Assembly (NCBI GenBank): GCA_017515125.1
Contig: JAFWHP010000027.1
Location: 1-12,123, forward strand
Direction of reading: 5' to 3'
Origin: Candidatus Saccharimonadota bacterium
GTDB lineage: Bacteria; Patescibacteriota; Saccharimonadia; Saccharimonadales; Saccharimonadaceae
Length of the DNA stretch: 12,123 bases
The notes below the pieces were generated by a model. The model had not been told where the DNA came from, made no database searches, and worked only from the letters and a program-made list of their open reading frames with translations. Of the stretch, positions 1 to 4,136 are shown one piece after another (position 1 is the first letter of the stretch; each line of letters begins with the position of its first letter). A program made the translations under genes and the position numbers.

Positions 1-2
1 GA

Positions 3-107
3 ATTGAGGGAATGTTTGGTATGGCAAAAGACAAACTCAGAATCCATCACGGCTACACAAAAGACCTAAAAATTAAAATCCTTTTTAGTTTGTTATCTGG
101 AAGATAA
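3..107 (+). CDS. C-terminal tail of a protein cut by the window edge, possibly a DDE transposase
   Basis: An open frame enters from the left edge and gives 34 residues before a TAA at 105-107. The start lies outside the window. The tail reads IEGMFGMAKDKLRIHHG followed by YTKDLKIKILFSLLSGR. The pattern I-E-G-x-F-x-x-A-K-x-x-L-x-x-x-H-G resembles the conserved Glu region near the C-terminus of DDE transposases, either ISXO2-like (IS1595 family) or IS5/IS1182-like. This is a resemblance seen by eye only. It ends sooner after that region than I would expect of ISXO2-like proteins, so it may be truncated. No inverted repeat matching the 144-bp MITE ends in this window is visible downstream. It could also be an unrelated protein tail. 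Confidence 0.4.
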   Translation: MEGMFGMAKDKLRIHHGYTKDLKIKILFSLLSGR

Positions 108-219
108 GAGGTGAGTAGGCACACGAAATTGTTATTAACCCTAAAATTCTCATAGCATCATTACTAGCGCTATGGCGATAAACCATCTTAAATTTATCTT
201 GCCAGTCGATCTAAAAGGA

Positions 220-245
220 GAGGGACTACTTTAAAGTAGTCCCTC
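220..245. terminator. Perfect 26-bp palindrome, possible terminator or operator
   Basis: GAGGGACTACTTT at 220-232 is followed directly by its exact reverse complement at 233-245. As RNA it forms a stem of up to 11 bp with a small AU-rich loop. No T-run follows on the plus strand; read on the minus strand it is followed by TCCTTTTAG, which is only weakly terminator-like. A fully symmetric DNA site could equally bind a dimeric protein. Confidence 0.4.
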
Positions 246-260
246 AAGGTCATACATGAA

Positions 261-294
261 TTTTAAGTAGCCTCGCAGTTGTATCTACTTAAAA
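261..294. repeat. Inverted repeat, 10-bp arms with 14-base loop
   Basis: TTTTAAGTAG at 261-270 pairs perfectly with CTACTTAAAA at 285-294. The arms share the AAGTAG core with the palindrome 16 bases upstream. The right side continues into a T-rich stretch (CTCTATTTTATCTC), so it may be a plus-strand terminator for the gene entering from the left edge. Confidence 0.4.
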
Positions 295-420
295 CTACCT
301 CTATTTTATCTCACTTCGTGCATATTGTCAATACCCTTTTTCCACATTTTGTGTAAAACGTTCCAAAAAAGTGTTCGGGAAAAATAAAATTATTAAAACA
401 TATTTTTAAAAATTAGCATA

Positions 421-449
421 TTGACAAATAATAAGCACTATGATATAAT
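421..449 (+). promoter_or_regulatory. Consensus sigma-70 promoter with extended -10 for the KGG gene leader
   Basis: The -35 is TTGACA at 421-426 and the -10 is TATAAT at 444-449, with a 17-base spacer. Both hexamers match the sigma-70 consensus exactly, and a TGA at 441-443 adds an extended -10. The predicted start is near 456. This is the strongest promoter in the window, in keeping with an abundant stress protein downstream. Confidence 0.88.
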
Positions 450-455
450 TGAAGC

Positions 456-562
456 ATACATCTGTTTTTGCCTTTAGTGAGTGATGGATGCGGAAAGTCC
501 CTCGCAGAGCACCTGAAAGGTGTAACTACGGAAAGGAAGCATTCAGCAGAAGCCGCTAAAGG
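456..562 (+). promoter_or_regulatory. Structured 5' leader RNA, copy A (upstream of KGG gene)
   Basis: The leader begins at the predicted transcription start. CCTTTAG at 471-477 pairs with CTAAAGG at 556-562, closing a 7-bp helix. Inside, a 59-base core (479-537) matches the rpsA leader (2271-2329) at 44 of 59 positions without gaps. Within the core, CG-n-AG at 503-507 can pair with CT-n-CG at 526-530, enclosing the hairpin CACCT(510-514)/AGGTG(518-522). CC at 499-500 may pair with GG at 535-536. Invariant blocks include CGGRAAG, CCCTCG, ACCT and CGGRAAGGA. I do not recognise a known riboswitch class in it. The closing helices of the two copies differ in sequence but both pair, which supports a real RNA fold. 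Confidence 0.72.
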
Positions 563-620
563 AAACAATGGTGGTGTGTTATTAATTTAAACAATTGGTG
601 GGCAGAAGAGGAGTTCTGGA

Positions 621-821
621 ATGGCTGGAACCAAAGCTGGCGGCATGAAAGCTGCTGCTACTAATAAAGCTAAATACGGCAAAGAGTTTTACGCTCGTAT
701 CGGCAAAAAAGGTGGCCAGAATGGTCACACTGGTGGTTTTGCTGCTAATCCCGCACTAGCTCGCATTGCTGGTGCCAAAGGCGGCCGTATTTCACGTCGT
801 GGTCCTGCAAAAAAGGCTTAA
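621..821 (+). CDS. KGG-motif general stress protein
   Basis: This is a 66-residue basic, Gly/Ala-rich protein of the KGG (stress-induced bacterial acidophilic repeat) family, related to GsiB- and YciG-like general stress proteins. Two copies of the motif are visible: YARIGKKGGQNGHTGGF around residues 24-40, and LARIAGAKGGRISRRG around residues 46-61. There is no signal peptide or membrane segment, so it should be cytoplasmic. Family members are hydrophilic, probably largely disordered, and linked to stress tolerance; a specific biochemical activity is not established. The start is set by AGAGGAG at 607-613, seven bases upstream. It follows a consensus promoter and a structured leader, so conditional control is plausible. 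Its stop lies only three bases from the convergent zincin gene, with no obvious terminator between them. Confidence 0.85.
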   Translation: MAGTKAGGMKAAATNKAKYGKEFYARIGKKGGQNGHTGGFAANPALARIAGAKGGRISRRGPAKKA

Positions 822-824
822 GGA

Positions 825-1280
825 TTAAAGTCTTTCGCATAAAGGGCAGTGATACCGCTTATCTGGCGTCTGAAATCGCGTTAACCCACAAACGGGGCAA
901 CGCGATTTTTGATGCAACCAATCTCTATAGGTGTCCAATTCCTCCTCTATCAAATCCTCATCTATTCTAATGTGATAGTGGGCCGCCAGCTCTCGTGCCT
1001 TATCCCACGCCTCAGCCTCCATTCTCAGCCTCTGTATGTCGCAGTTAAAATCTCGATGCCGTAAGAGTGCATGGCCGACTTCGTGAAGCAGCAGAAGTTT
1101 CCAATTCTGCTCAAAGGGTCCAATAATAACAGTTTTGGGTGGCCGAAACATATACTTGCGCCCTGATCGAAAGGCCAAATCATCAAAATCGTCTTGTAGC
1201 TGCCTTAAAAACTTTATAGACTCTTTATCATAACCGTTTTGAAGTACTTGTTTCTCCCAGCCATCTTCGCGCAGAGTCAC
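825..1280 (-). CDS. Zincin (ImmA/IrrE-like HEXXH peptidase) with C-terminal zinc ribbon
   Basis: This is a 151-residue probable metallopeptidase. The active-site motif HEVGH is at residues 66-70, extended to HEVGHALLRH, and an acidic helix (RMEAEAWDKA, E88 or E90) supplies a likely third zinc ligand, as in M78/IrrE-like zincins. A C-terminal CPVC (128-131) and CPLC (145-148) form a second zinc site of the ribbon type. No membrane segment is visible, so it is probably cytoplasmic. Translation starts at GTG (1280-1278), which overlaps the TGA stop of the upstream ROK gene in a GTGA junction. A good ribosome binding site (AAGGAG, 5 bases before the GTG) lies inside the ROK gene, so the two are translationally coupled. 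The substrate is unknown; some family members cleave repressors. Assignment to M78 rather than another HEXXH family is tentative. Confidence 0.72.
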   Translation of the reverse strand: MTLREDGWEKQVLQNGYDKESIKFLRQLQDDFDDLAFRSGRKYMFRPPKTVIIGPFEQNWKLLLLHEVGHALLRHRDFNCDIQRLRMEAEAWDKARELAAHYHIRIDEDLIEEELDTYRDWLHQKSRCPVCGLTRFQTPDKRYHCPLCERL

Positions 1281-2047
1281 TCCGACTCCTTCTGTCGTGC
1301 ATAGCGGTAGCAGCCATATATCACTGACTCATTTGGTCGTCGCGGTCGTCGGAGCTTGACGTCATAATGGGGCAGATACTTAGTATATAAATGAAAAATC
1401 TTTCCCATAGGCCCGCCCAGGATAATCGTATCGGGATCATACTTTTTGATTACGTCCGGCAAGCCCAACGCGACACGTCTAGCAATTTCTTCCATGAAAG
1501 TCTTCTTGCGCAAATCGGTCGCATGGTCAACATGGTAGTAGCTTCCAATAGCGCTCGCCGCCGCAATATCCTCCCATTCTAAAAACTGATTATTGTATTC
1601 ATATTTCCAATGTCCTGGCTCAAAACTACTTGATTCGGGCATAATTCGATTATGCTCCGCTATCCCGCCTCCGATTCCAGTCGAAAAAGTTAAGAATACT
1701 GTTCGTCCTGGTAGCCTGTAGCCTTCATAGAGTGCAGCCAGATTCGCATCATTTTCAAACCAAATCGGGCAACTGAACAATTCTTTTAATAATCCAATCA
1801 AGTCAATATTGTCCCAATTGCGATTCCCAAACGAGACTGAATAATTTTTTTGTACAATACCCGGAATCGCCACTGTTATAGCCTGGATGCGTCGTTTTTT
1901 GAAATCTTTTAGGTTGGACTCAAGATCACGCATGAAACTCTTGTAGCCTTGCGCAGTTCTAAACTTACGCCGTTTCAAAACCCTCCCGCCACGCGAGAAT
2001 AGCGCAATTAAAGTTTTAGTACCTCCAATATCGATCGCTAAATACAT
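1277..2047 (-). CDS. ROK-family sugar kinase lacking the zinc-finger cysteines
   Basis: This 256-residue protein is a ROK (repressor, ORF, kinase) ATPase, expected to phosphorylate a hexose in the cytoplasm. It has the N-terminal phosphate-binding DIGGTK (6-11), the catalytic Asp in FENDAN (D100), TGIGGG (123-128), EPGH (143-146) and a C-terminal ILGGP (209-213). There is no N-terminal helix-turn-helix, so it is a kinase type rather than a repressor. It is shorter than typical members (about 300). The usual cysteine cluster after the GH motif (CxCGxxGCxE) is absent and replaced by an aromatic and acidic segment, so the structural zinc is probably missing. The -10 TATAAT (2059-2054) ends six bases before the ATG, so the mRNA is probably leaderless. 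It forms an operon with the coupled zincin. The sugar substrate cannot be read from the sequence. Confidence 0.82.
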   Translation of the reverse strand: MYLAIDIGGTKTLIALFSRGGRVLKRRKFRTAQGYKSFMRDLESNLKDFKKRRIQAITVAIPGIVQKNYSVSFGNRNWDNIDLIGLLKELFSCPIWFENDANLAALYEGYRLPGRTVFLTFSTGIGGGIAEHNRIMPESSSFEPGHWKYEYNNQFLEWEDIAAASAIGSYYHVDHATDLRKKTFMEEIARRVALGLPDVIKKYDPDTIILGGPMGKIFHLYTKYLPHYDVKLRRPRRPNESVIYGCYRYARQKESE

Positions 2048-2050
2048 ACC

Positions 2051-2079
2051 TTGATTATATCATGAAAATTTGCTATAAT
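2051..2079 (+). promoter_or_regulatory. rpsA promoter (extended -10)
   Basis: TTGATT at 2051-2056 and TATAAT at 2074-2079 are separated by 17 bases, with TGC at 2071-2073 giving an extended -10. The predicted start near 2086 is five bases before the closing helix of the leader RNA. The -35 overlaps the -10 of the divergent ROK promoter. Confidence 0.78.
2054..2062 (-). promoter_or_regulatory. Divergent ROK-operon promoter, extended -10
   Basis: On the minus strand TGATATAAT occupies 2062-2054, with the TATAAT at 2059-2054. No good -35 is visible (TTCTAT or similar at the expected place). The predicted start falls on or next to the ATG at 2047, giving a leaderless transcript. The element overlaps the -35 of the plus-strand rpsA promoter, so the two are unlikely to be occupied together. 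Confidence 0.62.
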
Positions 2080-2107
2080 AGAACCAAGTTTAGGCTCATT
2101 CAATAGT

Positions 2108-2115
2108 TTGCGGTT
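2108..2115 (+). repeat. Left 8-bp target site duplication of MITE copy 1
   Basis: TTGCGGTT here is repeated exactly at 2260-2267, directly flanking the 144-bp element on both sides. The match stops at exactly eight bases on the outer sides (T versus A on the left, G versus A on the right). Confidence 0.85.
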
Positions 2116-2259
2116 GGCCTTATTGCATAATTCGTCAGTATTGAGGGACATAAAGGCAAAATTTTACATTTTGCCGCCGTAGGGGCGGAGCAATGTGGTA
2201 AAATCTAAGATTACCACATTGCGGAGCTTCCGAAATACTGCGAATTATGCAACAGGGCA
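2116..2259. mobile_element. 144-bp MITE, copy 1, inserted in the rpsA leader
   Basis: The element runs from GGCCTTATTGCATAATTCG to its imperfect inverse (TGCCCTGTTGCATAATTCG read on the other strand), 16 of 19 terminal positions matching. The ends continue as CAGTATT/AATACTG, extending the outer stem. Inside are a hairpin GGCAAAAT(2155-2162)/ATTTTGCC(2168-2175) and a perfect 12-bp stem 2190-2201/2211-2222. It has no coding capacity, so it must be moved by a transposase encoded elsewhere. It is flanked by an 8-bp duplication. GG-starting ends and 8-bp duplications are consistent with the IS1595 family, but that link is inferred. Confidence 0.85.
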
Positions 2260-2267
2260 TTGCGGTT
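2260..2267 (+). repeat. Right 8-bp target site duplication of MITE copy 1
   Basis: TTGCGGTT, identical to 2108-2115. Because it is contiguous with ACC at 2268-2270, this copy can supply the leader helix that the insertion would otherwise have broken. Confidence 0.85.
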
Positions 2268-2401
2268 ACCGAGTAATGGTTTCGGGAAGCCCCTCGTAGC
2301 GTACCTAGAATGTGAAGCTCCGGGAAGGATGGCGAGGCCCGTTGCGCACCAGGGGAACGTAGGCTGCTGAATGAGTCTAAAGAAAGGAAATAATATTAAC
2401 T

Positions 2402-3469
2402 ATGGCAAAAGCCACAAAATTAACTATGGACGAGCTCCTAGCGGGAAGCGAGGAATCGTTCAAAAAAGTAGCAGCAGGAGACACCGTAAGCGGTAAAGTC
2501 TTATCTGTTAAAAAGCACGAAATATTAATTGATTTAGGAGCACAAGGCGTTGGCTTAGTTCCACGTCGCGAGGCTTCTTTCGCCAGGAATCTCAACGTCG
2601 GTGAAGAAGTAACCACTTCCGTTATCGACTCAGAGATGGATGACGGGTATGTCCTACTTTCACTCCGTAAGGCCGTCAAAGACAAAGGTTGGGATGAAAT
2701 TCAAGCCAAGCTTGAAAGCGGCGAAATCGTCGAGGTCACTCCGTTTGACGCTAACCGCGGCGGACTTCTCGTGGAATACGAGGGGATTCGCGGTTTTATG
2801 CCCGTATCGCAACTCTCTGCCGAGCATTATCCTCGTGTTGGATCGGCTGATAAGGAAGAGATTTTGCAACGTCTCAATTCTTTGGTCAATAAGCCTATCA
2901 AGGCTCGCATCTTGGATGCCAATAAGAAAGAAAATAAGCTCATCTTCTCCGAAAAGGAAGCCATCAAAGATGGCCTTGCAGAGCGCTTTGCTGAGCTGAA
3001 GATTGGCGATACCGTGTCCGGCGTAGTCACTGGCGTAGTGGACTTCGGCGTGTTCGTCAATGTCGACGGTATCGAGGGGCTAGTCCATATCTCAGAAATC
3101 TCTTGGGAGCGCGTAAATAATCCATCTGATTATGTCAAGGTTGGCGACGCAGTTGAGGCTAAAATTATCGCTATCGATAAAGAGCGCCTCTCGCTCTCTA
3201 TGAAGCAGCTCATTGATGATCCTTGGATTTCCGAAGTAGAGAATCTCAAAAAAGGCTCCAAAGTAGAGGGAACTATCACAAGGATTACTCCGTTTGGCGC
3301 TTTTGTCCAAATCAGTCCAGCGGTGGAGGCTCTGGTTCACGTTTCTGAACTTGGCGAAGGCTCCGACGTCGATCCGGAAAAGATTTTCACCTTAAATGAG
3401 CGCAAATCTTTCAAAGTCCTAGATATCGACAAGGAAGGCCGCAAAATTTCGCTTTCAATCGCAAAATAA
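2402..3469 (+). CDS. rpsA: Ribosomal protein S1, four S1 domains
   Basis: This 355-residue protein consists of four tandem S1/OB-fold RNA-binding domains. Approximate spans are 22-90 (KVAAGDTVSGKVLSVKKHEILIDLG), 105-185 (divergent, with VEYEGIRGFMPVSQLS), 198-270 (GDTVSGVVTGVVDFGVFVNVDGIEGLVHISEIS) and 284-355 (GSKVEGTITRITPFGAFVQI). S1 binds mRNA on the 30S subunit and helps recruit and unfold messages. Four domains is shorter than the six of the E. coli protein and like the four-domain forms in Gram-positive and CPR bacteria. A start at 2402 is supported by AAGGAA at 2384-2389, although the 12-base spacing is long. The gene has its own promoter, a structured leader carrying a MITE, and an intrinsic terminator after the stop. 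E. coli rpsA is autogenously repressed, so leader-based control would not be surprising. Confidence 0.93.
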   Translation: MAKATKLTMDELLAGSEESFKKVAAGDTVSGKVLSVKKHEILIDLGAQGVGLVPRREASFARNLNVGEEVTTSVIDSEMDDGYVLLSLRKAVKDKGWDEIQAKLESGEIVEVTPFDANRGGLLVEYEGIRGFMPVSQLSAEHYPRVGSADKEEILQRLNSLVNKPIKARILDANKKENKLIFSEKEAIKDGLAERFAELKIGDTVSGVVTGVVDFGVFVNVDGIEGLVHISEISWERVNNPSDYVKVGDAVEAKIIAIDKERLSLSMKQLIDDPWISEVENLKKGSKVEGTITRITPFGAFVQISPAVEALVHVSELGEGSDVDPEKIFTLNERKSFKVLDIDKEGRKISLSIAK

Positions 3470-3485
3470 AGCGACACTAAAGCTG

Positions 3486-3513
3486 AAAACAACCTCGCAA
3501 GGGGTTGTTTTTT
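3486..3513 (+). terminator. Rho-independent terminator of rpsA
   Basis: AACAACC at 3488-3494 pairs with GGTTGTT at 3503-3509 around an eight-base loop, and the run of T continues to 3513. It lies about 17 bases after the rpsA stop codon. Confidence 0.88.
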
Positions 3514-3589
3514 GCTACGCCAAACTCAGTCAAGCTTTTAAAAAAACGTATGATTCGCACGGCGACCCAAAAACCAATAAGTATAGCCA

Positions 3590-3597
3590 TCAAGCAT
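3590..3597 (+). repeat. Left 8-bp target site duplication of MITE copy 2
   Basis: TCAAGCAT, repeated exactly at 3742-3749. The two preceding bases (CA) also match, but the element itself ends in CA, so eight is the unambiguous length, as for copy 1. Confidence 0.85.
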
Positions 3598-3741
3598 GGC
3601 CTTGTTACATAATTCGTCAGTATTGAGGGACGTAAAGGCAAAATTTTACATTTTGCCGCCGTAGGGGCGGAGCAATGTGGTAAAATCTAAGATTACCACA
3701 TTGCGGAGCTCCCGAAATACTGCGAATTATGCAACAAGACA
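3598..3741. mobile_element. 144-bp MITE, copy 2, downstream of rpsA
   Basis: Same length as copy 1 and identical at 138 of 144 positions, in the same orientation. The inverted ends (GGCCTTGTTACATAATTCG, and TGTCTTGTTGCATAATTCG read from the other side) and both internal hairpins are intact. Five of the six differences lie in the outer stem or terminal bases and one in the short linker near 2150. It sits between the rpsA terminator and the -35 of the next operon. The distinct target duplication shows an independent insertion rather than a local duplication. Confidence 0.87.
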
Positions 3742-3749
3742 TCAAGCAT
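3742..3749 (+). repeat. Right 8-bp target site duplication of MITE copy 2
   Basis: TCAAGCAT, identical to 3590-3597, directly after the element's last base. Confidence 0.85.
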
Positions 3750-3753
3750 ACCC

Positions 3754-3782
3754 TTGACTTTTTTTAAAATAAGCATTAACAT
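3754..3782 (+). promoter_or_regulatory. Candidate promoter for the DUF5663-like operon
   Basis: TTGACT at 3754-3759 is followed after 17 bases by TAACAT at 3777-3782. The -35 is good but the -10 is weak and lacks the TGn seen at the other promoters here. The MITE duplication ends four bases upstream of it. Confidence 0.4.
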
Positions 3783-3827
3783 AAAATATATAAAAGCGCG
3801 TGCAAAGTAAAAACAAAAGGAGATCTC

Positions 3828-4136
3828 ATGCTAAATTTGCCAAACAGTACAGAATTCCTAAAAGATATCGGCGTTGGCAATGCCGACCAGGAAACGAAGA
3901 GCGAAATAATCGCCAAAATCGAATATTTAGCCAAAGAACGGCTCATTCTTAAAGTCTTAGAAAAACTTACCGAAGAACAAATCGCAGAGTTCAATAACAT
4001 TGAAGACGAAGGGCAATCGGTGGCCTGGCTAGAAACTAAAATCCCCGAACTACCCTTTATGATAAGTGATATTTTTATGGATTTAAAAGATGAGATCATA
4101 GCGCAAAAAGTTAAAATAATGGAGCAGCAAAAATGA
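3828..4136 (+). CDS. Small helical protein, DUF5663-like
   Basis: This is a 102-residue, mostly helical, acidic protein with no signal peptide or membrane segment. Its central part (KVLEKLTEEQIAEFNNI, about residues 43-59) resembles DUF5663, a small family of unknown function that I associate with CPR genomes; that assignment is from memory of the motif only. The start at 3828 has a good ribosome binding site (AAAGGAG, five bases upstream). Its TGA overlaps the ATG of the next gene in an ATGA junction, so the two are translationally coupled and probably work together. The downstream partner is a very large acidic coiled-coil protein, so this one could be a binding partner or assembly factor for it. 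That is inference. Confidence 0.7.
   Translation: MLNLPNSTEFLKDIGVGNADQETKSEIIAKIEYLAKERLILKVLEKLTEEQIAEFNNIEDEGQSVAWLETKIPELPFMISDIFMDLKDEIIAQKVKIMEQQK

Larger units (their letters stand above)
108..420. other. Intergenic region with two strong inverted repeats and no gene
   Basis: I see no convincing coding frame between the left-edge tail and the promoter at 421. The stretch is AT-rich, especially 385-420. It contains a weak hairpin (CATAGC at 151-156 with GCTATG at 169-174), the perfect palindrome at 220-245 and the 10-bp inverted repeat at 261-294. These could be terminators for the upstream gene or the remains of a mobile element end. Confidence 0.5.
2091..2379 (+). promoter_or_regulatory. 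Structured 5' leader RNA, copy B (upstream of rpsA), split by a MITE
   Basis: The 12 bases at 2091-2102 pair with 2368-2379 with one G-U pair, closing the leader just after the predicted transcription start. The core 2271-2329 aligns without gaps to the KGG-gene leader (479-537), 44 of 59 identical. The same internal fold is available: CG-n-AG (2295-2299) with CT-n-CG (2318-2322), and 2302-2306 with 2310-2314 in four of five pairs, including a C-G to U-G change. An additional helix, 2105-2112 with 2358-2365, is possible in this copy. A 144-bp MITE plus its target duplication occupies 2116-2267. The rpsA ribosome binding site (2384-2389) begins five bases after the closing helix, so control of translation is plausible. 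Confidence 0.7.

Noticed and set aside
456..562. Assigning the leader RNA to a known class such as c-di-AMP, cobalamin, RNase P or ykkC-type RNA
   Set aside because: Short similarities (for example GTGAAGCT and GGAAAGTCC) are present, but the overall order of conserved blocks and the size do not fit any class I know. An Rfam search would decide.
1391..1582. Plus-strand 63-codon frame inside the ROK gene
   Set aside because: No initiation signals and fully covered by ROK motifs on the minus strand.
2116..2259. CRISPR repeat or IS end interpretation of the 144-bp repeat
   Set aside because: There are only two copies, 1.5 kb apart, each with complete inverted ends and its own 8-bp duplication and no coding content, which fits a MITE and not an array or a split insertion sequence.
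2402..3340. Several 70-120 codon frames inside rpsA on both strands
   Set aside because: The rpsA frame encodes four clear S1 domains across the whole stretch; the other frames lack motifs and initiation signals.
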